From Zonotrichia leucophrys gambelii (taxonomy: Eukaryota > Chordata > Aves > Passeriformes > Passerellidae), in the NCBI RefSeq assembly GCF_028769735.1, contig NC_088170.1, positions 45,862,585 to 45,926,584 of the forward strand: 64,000 nt of DNA. The letters are read 5' to 3'. Below the pieces are notes generated by a model. It worked only from the letters and a program-made list of their open reading frames with translations. It had not been told where the DNA came from and made no database searches. Each line of letters starts with the position of its first letter. The first letter of the stretch is position 1. This document shows positions 11,966 through 23,500 of this stretch, in pieces. The position numbers were made by a program, and so were the translations under genes.

Positions 11966-14900
11966 TTTTTCTTCAATTATATCCAATATGTTTGCTGAGG
12001 TAAATGGATACTTTAAACATTTAAGTTCTACTATGATTCTGGAAAAAAAGGAAAGCAAACATCACTTTGCTTCTAGAGTAGATCAAAAATTTAAGACCAC
12101 TTCCACCCTTCATAAGAAGAGTTTTAGATTATTACATTAAGTACTGTCTACTCTAAAAGAACCATTTTTCTCTGCAAAGAATTTGTAGAAAAAGAGACTG
12201 GCATTTATTCCTCCATAAGATAAAGGCGCTCTGATATCTTACAGAAATATTGGCACAGATTAATAAATCCAGACAGGATAGATCTTTAATAAGGCTAATC
12301 TCTATCACAATTCCTCTTTTTAAAATACAAAGGCCCTACTTCATTTTGTCAATCATTTGAATCCTCATGAGCACAAACAAGTCCAGTACAAAAAAATGAC
12401 TGTACTATATGTACATTGACACAGCAAGAAATGCTAGACACATTGGAAAAAAAAAAATCACTACAACTGGTTTTGAAAACTATCACATAGCTGTCTATTC
12501 TCTGTATGGAGAGAAATGGAGGCAGTTTAATGATAAAAAAAGATCTCCAAGCTCTTCTTCCAGGAGTTTTAGAAGCAGTCATTAAAATAAACTGAGGAGC
12601 CTGAATCTTTGTAGCTTGCAGTAATTATTTCTTTTCACTAGCTTGCTTTTATGAGTTAAAGTGTTTTTGATTAACATTACATTCATTAATATAAAGACAA
12701 AATCTATTTAGGCAGGAATGAAATTATTTGCTAATTATGAGAAGCTGCCAATTAAATTATAACATTTCATCAAAACTACTTGTTAAAATAATATATCTAC
12801 TTGAAGTTACACCAATAATTTTTTCCAAGGATCCGGTTTTTACTATACATTTATATCAATGAATTATTAAAAATAATCAATTGCTTATGAAAATAAAAGT
12901 ACTTGGCATTGTGTGTAAGGAAAAAAGACAAGTTCTTCCCTCTTTTACTCTGGTTTAGGTAAGGTCAAGTATCTTCACTAGTATTACTTCAGGTTGACAT
13001 TAAAGAATGATATTCACTCCACAACTTCCACACCCAGATGCATTGAGACTAGCTGAAAACTGTCACAGTCATTGGTGTCATGTGAAACATGGAAAGATGA
13101 CCACTTCTCACAAGGGTGAGACAGCCCCTTGGAAATCTTTTTTGTCCTCATGTGCCAGACGGCCTTGAGGCTTGACAAAGGCACTAACCTACTAAACTCC
13201 CTGCTAGCCCAGGATCGCAGTTTTCCAAAATTTTACACTGCATGACACACAAAAACCTCTGCCCATATACATGTGTATTGTCTAGCCAAGTATGCAGTGA
13301 ATGTTAACCCAGAATTAATTATTTGGAGTTTATAAAAGTGCTTTGAGGACATATACAAAGCATTCTCAAGTTCAAGTCTAGAGTTCCCACATCATGACTT
13401 GGGAGGTTTGCATTTCTGAACTTATTCTCAGCAATTACCTGGTGCAGACTCAAGTTATCCACTGCTTGACAGAGCTCAGCTCTCAAAGTACACTTTACAC
13501 CAATCCACTAATGTTTTGTGACTGCAGGTCAAAGGGAATCCATACTGAAGACAAGTGTGGTCATTTTAAGGCATAACAACTGGGTATGAATGGGGGTGGA
13601 GACCTCAAGACCACAATAAAGGCCATTACTTCTGTCACAATGGAGCCTGAAGTCCTTGGGACTTCAGCATGCTAGGTACTAAATATATTTCATGAGAGCT
13701 TTTAAGCCACCACTATTGACATCCTCTAGGAACTCTAAAAACTATAACATGAAAGTAATATGGTATACTTAATTTGAAGCTGCCTCCATTTTTGCATCAA
13801 AGGACACTGAAAACACTTTTCTTAGTATATGCAGGTATTAGGAAAAACTGTCTCTGCAGCTCCTTTCCACCATCTTCCAAGCTGGTACTGAGAGGGCCTG
13901 AGGGATGAGAGGTACATCTATGCCTCAGCACTTGCTAGGCAATCAGAAACCTAGAAGCAACAGCAGTCTGTCTCCATCAGACCTGGGCTCCTGTACATGC
14001 ACCAGAGGGACGAGAGTATGCGGATGAAAAATAACCAACCAGGTTAGAACAAGGAGTCCTGGACAGCCATCTGCCCATTTGTCTGTTCTCACTTCCTCTC
14101 CTGAAGCTCCAGCCTGTGATGGTTCTGCTTTTCTAATTCCTCAATCAGTCTCATTGTCTTCTTGTCACCAGCTCTCTCTACAGCAACCTGCTGCAAGGCA
14201 TGCAGCTTGAAGAGGAGAGCTGGAAACAAGGACCTAAGTTGAGAATCAACTGAGGAAGATGCTATAAATGAGCTGAGCACACCTGCTCAGCTCAGGCTGC
14301 AAAAGGCAGTAGCAATCCAGGACACCAGCAGAACACAACATGCCTGCAACAGGGCACAAACCAGAGCACCCACATCCTCAGCCTGGCAGTGCAGCTGCAC
14401 AATCGCACCCCCACTGTCTCCTACTTTAAAATAGCTAATAATGAGGCTTCTGATAAACCACAGACAACAGGTGACATTCCTAATTATCTTCCCACATCCA
14501 TGGGCTTAGGAAGAGTTTGAAAACAGCCAAAGGTAGACAGCTCCCCCATAGTCAGTCCTTCCCCACAAATCCTACTTTTGTTGCACCAAGGTCTTCTCCC
14601 TCAAACACTTTTCCTGACGGTTTCAAGCTCCCATTCTTATATGTCTGTGCTCTGGCTTCACCCTACCAAATTCAGAGGTTTTCCACCATTTTTCCTCTTC
14701 TGTCTGTTACTGCTTTATATGTCCAAACTATGTGCAGAGTATAACAAAGTAATGGATGTAGCTAACAAAAAAAGTCTCAACGGAGGTGAAACACCTGAAC
14801 TCCAACAGTGGTGCACTTCAAGGGCTCCTTTTATCTACCACTTTCAGAAATAACTGTTTCATGTTAGAGATAACTGTTGAGTGCTGCTCAAAACCAACAG

Positions 14901-15618
14901 CCTTTTTGTATTCCTTTAACTACAGGGAAAAATCTCTCATTTCCAAGTAAAATGGGAGAACTAACAGGTTTTTCATATAAATGCTTAAGGACACAATCTC
15001 AGGACTATCTGAAACACAGGATAGTGTTAGCACCTTAAAAAAAACTAGGAAAATACGAAATTAAAAATCTTTAAAGTAAACCATTACTCTTACAAAAGTA
15101 GGTGCTTCTGCAGGGGATAGATACCTCATTGAGCCTATAAAGGATTTCTAAGTTTACTGTAACAAATCCAGAAATATATGGAAGTATTGTTGTCAGGAAA
15201 TAATTCTGGTCATGCTGAAAATGTTAACCCCAATTCTGCATTACTGATGCAATCAAAGTCATCATATCAAGCAGAAATACCATTAGGATACAAACACATT
15301 TTAAACATACCTTAGAATAAGTGGACATTTTTGAAGAAATTCCAATTTTACCTTGTCCATTTTTCCTCACTGTCTGCTTGCTCCCCTCCCAGCAGCTAAT
15401 AAACTTCTAGTCTGACTGACAGCAATGGGTAATCAAAGTTTGGTTCCTTCTAGGAACCACAGATCTGTCTGTCGAGAAGTCTGCCTTTGTTAACAAGGCC
15501 TTTCTAGGTCCACACTTTATAGAAGCTAAAATACCGACCCAAAATCAATGACCTGACAGCACCATTTCCTTTTATTTTGCAATAAGTATTTCCAAACACA
15601 TCAGCCCCTCTTCCCCTC
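11966..15618. other. DOCK4 intron 1 between CR1 and LTR-like element
   Basis: AT-rich intronic DNA. A 9-bp inverted repeat with a 3-nt loop lies at 13647-13667. A minus frame at 14280-14089 encodes a Leu/Glu/Lys-rich peptide ending RLIEELEKQNHHRLELQERK, possibly coiled-coil; it is short, isolated and unrecognised. Nothing else of note is visible. Confidence 0.65.
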
Positions 15619-16711
15619 TGAGATGGGTTGGCACTGGCTGGAGGCCAAGTGCCCACCTCAGCCACTCTATCATTCCCCTTCTCAGCTGGACAGTGCAGAG
15701 GAAATAGAACAAAAAGCTTGTAGGTCAGAGTAAGGACAGGCAGAGATCACTCACCAATTGCTATCATGGGTAAAACAGACTTGACTAGGAGAAAAATTCA
15801 TTTATTACCAATCAAATCAGAGTAAGAGAACAAGAAACAAAACAGTCTTCAACACCTTCCTCCACTCTTCCCAGGCTCAATTTCACTCTCAGTTCTCTAT
15901 CTATTAACCCAGCAGCTTATGAGGACTGGGAAAGGAGGCTGCAGTCAGTTCAACACATGTTGTGTCTGCTGTTCCTTCCTCCTCAGGGAGGAGACCCTCA
16001 CACACTTCCCCTGTTCCAGCATGGGGGTCCCATACAAGTCCTTCACTAACTTTTCCAGAGGCCACAACTTTTCACCAACTGCTCCAGTGTGGGTCCCTTC
16101 CATGGGTGCAGTCCTTCAGGAACACACTGCATCAGTAATGGGGCCCTCACAGTGTCTCAAGTCCTGCCAGCAAACCTGCTCCAGCACAGAGCTCCAGCTC
16201 CTCTCTCCACAGGGTCACAAGTCCTGCCAGGAGCCTTGTGAAGCCATGCTCCCAACATGGGAGGGTCACAGCCACCTTTGGGCATGCCCCTGCTCTGGCA
16301 TGGGCTCCTCCGTGGGCTGCAGGTGGATCTCTGCTCCACCATGGCCCTCCATGGGCTGCAGGTGGACAGCCTGACTGACCAGGTCTGCATGGGAATGCTG
16401 TGGCACCTGGGGCAGCCCTGCTTCCCTGCCCCTGGAGTCTGCAGAGCCATTCCTCTCATGTAATCTCTCTCCTCTCTCTGGCTGCTGGGGTAATGTACTT
16501 AAACACTGGAAAAGTTGCCATGTAACAACTTTTTCAGTGTTAAATACATTACCCCAGCAGCACTACCACCAGCCAGCAATGGTGGGCTCAGCCTTGGCCA
16601 GCAGCGGGTCTGACAGCTGCCTGACATTGGCGCTGTCAGACAAGGCGGCATATCAAAGTCCCACCCCTGTACTGCTAGGAAAACGTGACCACCCAAACCC
16701 AATCCACCACG
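15619..16711 (-). mobile_element. LTR-like endogenous retroviral repeat (probable solo LTR)
   Basis: A roughly 1.1-kb GC-richer block made of degenerate repeated phrases such as GTCACAAGTCCTGCCAG, CTCCAGCACAG and GGGCTGCAGGTGGA. This composition matches a repeat family I recognise as common in neoavian and passerine genomes, generally assigned to ERV LTRs. The minus orientation is suggested by an AATAAA polyadenylation signal on minus near 15800. CCCTC occurs just left of TG at 15619 and again at 16712-16716, compatible with a 5-bp target duplication, although the right end is a base or two off a canonical CA. No retroviral gene is present. The plus frame at 15919-16374 is an artefact of this repeat. 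Confidence 0.7.
16481..16561. repeat. 81-nt palindrome inside the LTR-like element
   Basis: The left arm 16481-16517 and right arm 16526-16561 are inverted copies (GCTGCTGGGGTAATGTA versus TACATTACCCCAGCAGC at the base) separated by an 8-nt loop, CCATGTAA. The arms differ by one bulged A, one C/A mismatch and one G:T wobble. The resulting hairpin is about the size and shape of a microRNA precursor, but it is equally explained by an inverted duplication of LTR sequence. Confidence 0.9.
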
Positions 16712-16717
16712 CCCTCA

Positions 16718-19700
16718 ACAAAATGTTGGCCATTCACACTGAAGACCATCTATTACAGCAAAACTAATTCACTGATGATTTAATCATGCACTGAAAACTC
16801 TTCTGGGTCTTGAGAGCAGCTTGAGAACCAAGACCACTCTTTCTCCAGATGACACAAAAATTATCAGTAGCTCATAATAGCACATTCACATCATAGTTAA
16901 TGTGGCACAACAAAGTCAGGTGTGAAATCTTTAAGGCAGGCTAAATCTCAGCCTCCTTCTCCAGTGGCACTGTCTGGAGAACACCAAAGAGAATATTGAC
17001 TCTGTTTTTTCTTTCTATAACCTAACAAGGTAGGGCATAAAAATGGTCTCAAACCCTGATGCTACTACACCTAATTGCTTCTGACATTGATAGCATCTCT
17101 AATCCAAATACGTGACTGAAATAGTTAAAGACAAAAAGGCATTGCATCACAGAATTTCCAGATCTGTGCATTTATTTTGAGAAACAAGGCCTTAAATCAG
17201 GTATAAAAACATAACTTGGCTTTACGTTGATCAACTACAATTACAATTGAAAACAAAATGTTTGTTTTTCCTCATTACCTTTTTAAACTCTTACTAGCAG
17301 ATATGTATTTAAGTCTATCCAGGCTAAAACCTGAGTATGGTGAACACATAGCCAGCTAAAAAAGAAGTAAATCTCTGGAGAGCTTGGATGCTCTACCAAC
17401 ACTCCCTAAGATATACCAGAAAAGCTGTTATTCATTATCCTAATCCAGATACTACCACTTCAGACTTGCAGTGGCACATTGCAATCCACTACTTGTCTGG
17501 ACACTACTGTGAACAGAAAAACACAAAAAACCCCAAAAAACCAAACAGCTGACAGCATGTGATTTGCACAAAACAACAACAGCAAATGGTCAAAGCGGTA
17601 ATATTTTCCTTAACCCATCTTTATAATACACAGTGTTTTACCACTTGGGAAGCAAAAACTCTATAAACAGGATGCACAGAAATGTCCCCCTGTATTAGAT
17701 GACACCAAGCTAGACATTTATCCCTACACTTGGTTCTGAATGCTCACAAGTAACTAAAGAAAATTGTTCCCATGTGTATGGTTTAATTACAGTGTCTGTC
17801 TAATATGTTGAAAGCAGAATACTAGATACTAACGTGTAAACATTGAACTGGTTTGTATTTTGTTGTAGGAATCTTTTGTGGAGTTTTGGTTTGGGTTTGC
17901 TTTTGGTTTTGGTGAGTTTTTTGTTTGTTTGGGTTTTGTTTGTTTGCTGGGTTTTTTTACAAAGTTTTATCATGTTGCTTGTTCAATGGTAGATTCTTTT
18001 ACAACGAAAGGCAGGAAAACAAAGAAATGAATAAACACTGTCTCTGAAGTTCATCTTTGGTACCCAAGAGATAAAAATCAAAAGAGATAATAAATATTTA
18101 CTGTAGAAAGCTTAAGAGTGGGAGCTCAATTATTCCACTTTGGTTAAATAAATTATCAAAACCAGTAAAATATGCTCAAAGAATTCTTAATATTTCTGTT
18201 GAAGCCTCTGTAGCATGACAGCTTAGAGGAAGTTCAGTTTCTTGACAACACTGACTCACCCTAACTGGGACGCTCCTGACAATCCTCTAGGATGTCAGAG
18301 GGACCTGCAGACACTACAATGGCAGTCCAGCAAACATCCAGCCCCACACTCACACAGAGCTCATGGAGACCCTCAGCATCTCACAGCAGAGTCTGCACAA
18401 CCACATCCTGGTGCCAGATCCCCTGGTTTAACACACCAAATACCTTCCCAAATGGTAGAACATGCAGACTTCCCAACCCAGGCTCTTTGCCTCCCAGACC
18501 AAAGTTCCCACTTCAGCATTGCCAAGTGACTAATCTGTCTAACAAGTAATACTGCCAGATTACAAAAATCACTCTCATTCAGACAATGCTGCAAGTATGT
18601 GCATAGCTGACTATATTTAGATCCGATTCACAGCCAGTGCCTGCTCAGTTCACTCTTTTCTCCTGCCTAAACCATGAGCAAAACACAGTCCAGGTAGTCA
18701 AGCCACCTTTTGAAAAATTACATCTATTGTAGGTATTACAGAATGCAATGGAAACAAAAACAAAAATAGAAATGAGAGTTCATCAAGCATTTTCACAGCT
18801 TCTGCTGTACCTTCCTATTTCACTCTATCCACTCCACTAGGCCAAGCCTGTGGGAACACCAAATTCAGCCTTCCGATGCAATAGAAAAAAGCAGGAGACA
18901 ACTTTTTCCCTTGACTGATGCATTTTTAAAGTGCAAGATAAAAACAATCCATTGGCATTTACACTGAAATCAGAAGTAAATTATGATTTTTCTAGTTTAA
19001 AATTTAGTGCACCCAAATCACTGCATCATGGTTATAGGTCTTGACAAAAATGGGGCAAAAACTTTAGAAATCACCAGCAGCATTTAACGCATGAGAAGCC
19101 ACAGAACAGCCATCCATTTTTGCTTTAGTTTTCATCAACCAACCACAGACGTAACTCCTGAACTATCTCAGTTATGTCAGATGAAACAAGTACACAAGCC
19201 TTCAGTCAGCAGTGCTAGCCTGCTTTTCAGAGTGCTGCTTTACAAACCAGGCACTGAGGTAATGTAATTTGGACGTAGCCAATGAGCAGAATAGTAGATG
19301 TGGGAATGTAACTCACTACTGAAGACTCCCTATTCAGCACCCCAGTTACATTGGGCTATTAAGAGATTCGTACTTAAAAGCATTTACCACTAGGTCTCAA
19401 AGATATATTTATGACTAGTGTTTCCTTTTATCCAGTTTTACATATTGAAAAGATATGAACAAAGACAAAGAATTTAAGCTGCTTGTTTTGAGAATTAAAG
19501 CTATATCCACACACTCCAACAGCACATTGACATTACCTGGATGTTTTCCACGGAGGACAGCCACCAGGCTCACGCAGAGCAGGAAAGCCACAGTGAGACT
19601 GAGCACAATTACACGGCTGCCACTGAGTCTTGCAATCCTAAGTGTGGGAGCATGGCTGGGGAAAGCAAGCATGGAGCTGCAGAAGGCACCATCCTCTGTT

Positions 19701-19890
19701 CTTTTCCAACAAGCCCACGCTTGAATGGCTGATGAAAACTGAAATGACTACAAGAGTCACAAAGACACCCAAATGGTCTACAGTACAGACCTTATCCTCA
19801 CAATTTGATTTCTTTTTGTGAAAGGCAATGATGAGATGCCAGAAAACGAACAAAACCTACATTTGCAAAGGGAATGGAAAAACAGAAGCA
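16718..19890. other. DOCK4 intron 1 between LTR-like element and tRNA-like sequence
   Basis: AT-rich intron with a G/T-rich low-complexity stretch at 17850-17960 (runs of GTTTT/GGTTT type) and an A/C-rich run near 17520-17545. No gene is recognised. Confidence 0.65.
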
Positions 19891-19893
19891 GGT

Positions 19894-19968
19894 GGTCAAG
19901 TAGCTAAGCTGGCAGAGCATTTGGATGGCAGCCGAATGGCCTGAATTCGGTCTTCAGTAAGGTCACCA
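19894..19968 (+). tRNA. tRNA-like sequence with anticodon GGC and encoded CCA (probable retropseudogene or SINE head)
   Basis: The sequence folds on canonical tRNA numbering. A perfect A box TAGCTAAGCTGG lies at 19901-19912 with U8, A14, G18-G19 and A21. The D stem has 3 of 4 pairs and the anticodon stem 5 of 5 (TTTGG/CCGAA). The 7-base anticodon loop ATGGCAG has U33 and anticodon GGC (Ala). The T stem has 5 of 5 pairs (CTGAA/TTCAG) and the loop is TTCGGTC. The acceptor stem has two mismatches. A discriminator A at 19965 is followed directly by CCA (19966-19968). Nuclear tRNA genes do not encode CCA, and vertebrates normally read these Ala codons with AGC, so a reverse-transcribed tRNA or tRNA-derived SINE is more likely than a working gene. 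No TTTT terminator follows closely. Confidence 0.5.
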
Positions 19969-20462
19969 GTGTCTTCCACTACACACACAGCTGCACTACT
20001 TGAAAACTTAAATCATATTTGTGATAAGAAAACAGAAAGCACTTTCAAACACATATTTAAGATTTCAGAAGTGAACAACTACAATTATTAATTTTTATGA
20101 AACATGTATTATTTTCAATAAAAAGTATGACAGTATGACATCAGACAAACACTATAGGCATTCATCACACTTCAGCTGCACAGTTCATGATGATACAGAC
20201 TCAATTCCTATCACTCTCTGCCACAGCCCCTTGTGATGATATTTTGAGCAGTACTGGTACACATGTACTCACACATGCTTGCCGTGTTTTCTAACCAAGA
20301 GTGCCTGCCAGCACACTGAAGGCTCACTCTACACAGAAACCTATTAAAATAAAAAAAAAATAATTTAAAAGAAAAAAAAATCCTGCAGTCAACCTTAGTT
20401 TAACAAAAAAACTGTCACTCATCACTTCCTACACTTCCGAAAAAATACATACTCTTCATTTT

Positions 20463-20576
20463 ATTTAATACATAGTATTTTTTAGTACACAAGTTCTACT
20501 AGTCTGTACTTTACTGACACCTCAGTAAAATACAGACTAGGAGAACTTGTGTACTAAAAAATACTATTTATTAAAT
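20463..20576. repeat. 55-bp near-perfect inverted repeat with 4-nt loop
   Basis: The arms 20463-20517 and 20522-20576 are reverse complements over 55 bases with only three mismatches, separated by CACC. The core TATTTTTTAGTACACAAGTT is identical in the two arms. There is no obvious terminal motif or target duplication of a known transposon. The arms are far more similar than would survive long neutral drift, so the structure is recent, maintained, or an assembly artefact. Confidence 0.95.
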
Positions 20577-23500
20577 GAGGTGAGAATACAGGTAATGGTA
20601 GTGTATTGTACAGCAAACAAATCATTTCTTTTAAAGCCAAGTGAACACGTAATTTAACCAAGACAACTTCCAAGTGGCGAAACCATACTTAAAAACTAAT
20701 TCAACCTCGATTCCCAGCAGACACAGGACACTGACAGAATCCACTATCTTGGTAAAAAAGCATGAACATCTTACAGATGAGATCTGCAGTGTCTAATTCT
20801 TTCAACATCTACCACTGTCTCTGTCATTTGTAGGGCACACAGCGACTGAATCCTCAAGTTGCAGCTGAATGCTGCCTATTCCCAGCAAATTCACCAGCAC
20901 CTCAGTGGATGGAGCACATAATACAGCAAACAGCATTACCCCCTGAGCTCTCAATTCAGTCACTTCTTTGGTCACAATTAAGTATTGAGCCAAAAGTTTC
21001 CAAGCAGCTTTCTGGAAATGAGAAACTGTGTATTTTCAGGAACAGTTTGTTCAGATAGCAGGGAGCCCTGAGCCAGAGGACGAGGACTTTGATTAGCCCA
21101 AAGCTCATTAGCTACATTCAAGAATCTCTCAGAGTCGTTATCTAGCAAACTAAAACCTGCATGACCTACAAACTAAGATAAAGACAACTGATTACAGAAA
21201 GCTCAGATCTGAGGTCCCTACCTAAAACCACACAGCTAACATGATTCCTTGAAAATTCAAGCTGAATCAAGTACTGCAGAATCCTGACACGGTCTTGTTT
21301 CTGAAGAGTACTTTAGTAGGATCCAGTTAGCACCAGAAGTAATCTTATGTATATGGTTTCCAAACCATAATCCCTGACAAACACATCATCCAGAAACACT
21401 TCCCAGATCTGCTTCTCCCACTGTCCTTATTCTGCAAGTTTTGCAGCAAACCTTAATTACAACTCCCCTACAACTCCTGGAAAGGCCGGCAGCAGATGCC
21501 ACAAAACAGGCCATCAGTGGAGCATAAAAAAAGTTTCTTACAAACTTTTCCACACTTTCATTTATTTTTCTGCCTTTCACTATAGCCATAACTCCTTACT
21601 CTCTGTGTCTGACTACCAGCTTCTTCTCCTCTAAGTTCATTAGTAAACCCTGATAAAACCACATGGCAGTTCTGACCTCGCTGCCCCTGCCTGTCACTTC
21701 ACTTGCACTCCATAATCCCTAATTCAGTCTCTTCTGAAACCCAGTACCTTCAATTTTCTTCTGGGTCTGCCAAGCCTAAATTTGTAGGCACATGTGTCCA
21801 AGTCTCCCTTCATTTCCAATTCAAACTGCTACAATAACTTGCATCCATATTTACCCAAAAAACCCTTCCAAAAATACAAATAAAATACACACTTAACGTA
21901 AGTGTTTTCAGGTCACATACTTCATGAATTATAGCAGCTCACCTTTGCAAGGTTAACATGCAAAAGGTTTCTAAGTAAAAAGCAGTTTGCAAGTAACCAC
22001 AAAACAATTAGCATTAGGTCTTTGCATCTCCACATAGCTGTGCAGGTAAATTTCTTTTTCCCATTAGGAGAAACTTAAGCCAATTTTGCCTGAAATTGAC
22101 ATTGTACAGAAAGTACAAAAAACATCATATTTGGGAGAAGCACATGGGTAAATTCAGCAGGGGGAAGGGTAGAAGTTCTGCTTCTAAGTCATTATTGTAG
22201 GAGACGTTAGAAGAGCCAAGTGCCAGCAAAGCCTGCCAAGTGCTATTCACCCACTCACACACGAGTGTATAATGCTGCCTTGAGGAGAGCTTGACATGAG
22301 ATTACAAAGCAAATTCTATGAAATTCTGCTCCATCCCTAAGCCTGAGGAATTCGAGGTATTTAAATCAGGTATGCCACGCTATTTGTGTGCTGCAGCATT
22401 GCACAGTAGCATTGGCAGTGTTTCAGGGCCGTGTCTGAAGCCCCAGCATTCCTCTCACCTCCCCAGGGCCCCTGTGACATACCACAGGCTGCAGGAATGC
22501 CTCATGTGTTCATTAAGTCAACATCCATACAGAACACAAATCTCTTTGTAGCTAGCACAAAATAACTAATACTAGGAAAAAGTAGAAGCATTTTATGGCT
22601 GAACTACATACTGATGAATTTCTGGAGGTAAAGTTCTCTCGAGAGGAAGAAAAACGGCTGCATCATGGAATTACACAATATCCAGCCTTTGTAACTAAAA
22701 AGAAGCCGAACCAGACCTGCCCAAACAGCTTTCCTATTAAATACAGATCTGAGGAGACCAAGCTATTCCTTTCAAAACCACTTTTGCATTTCATCATGAA
22801 GTTGCCTTTGTATCTAATCTTCCATAAAGATATCACCCACCAAACACTTCCTTCTGCAAACTGATAGGGAAGAGTTGTCTAAAAAACCAAAAAAGTAACA
22901 TGCATACAGATGAAAAGGCTAAGGGTTATCTAAACTCTTTGCAAAAAGCAAAGGAACACCAATGCCTGATAACTATTTGCCCCTAAAATTTTAAAGGTTC
23001 TTCAACAAATCAAGACTTCATGACAAAAGTAAATATTGACATTTTCAGACAAGTTACATATTTTAAGATCACACTATGGAACTCTTTATAAACAGAACCC
23101 TGGATACGAGCCAAACAACAATTATCAGACATGTGATAGCTCCTTTTTTCTCCTCCTCCCCTCCCAGTTCATTGTGGTAGGGCTGAACAGCAGGGACACA
23201 CACATTGAAAACCTTGTGTGACAACTGGTCAAAAGCACAATTAATAATTGCAGTATCACAAGCAAGGTGACTGACAATTTGAGGAAGCTGAGAAAAAAAA
23301 ATATCCACAGTTTATGTATGGCATTCCAGTTCCTATTCTCATACATTTCTGTACATTAAACACACCCACTCCCAGAGGGTGTTTCAGATTTTAAAAATGC
23401 ATTGAACACAGTAAAAGCCAGTTCATAACTAGACTAATTTAAAAGGGGAGAAGACACTGAAGAAAATGTATGATGTTACATATGTGATGTCCCAGCTTTA

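Noticed and set aside
13647..13667. 9-bp inverted repeat with 3-nt loop
   Set aside because: Chance-level size in an intron.
14089..14280. 63-codon minus frame ending in a charged helix-like segment
   Set aside because: Looks coiled-coil-like but is short, with no partner exon or known homologue that I recognise. Could be a fossil of a retroposed gene; not supportable.
15919..16374. 151-codon frame, Cys/Ser-rich
   Set aside because: Falls entirely in the LTR-like repeat and reflects its degenerate repeated phrases.
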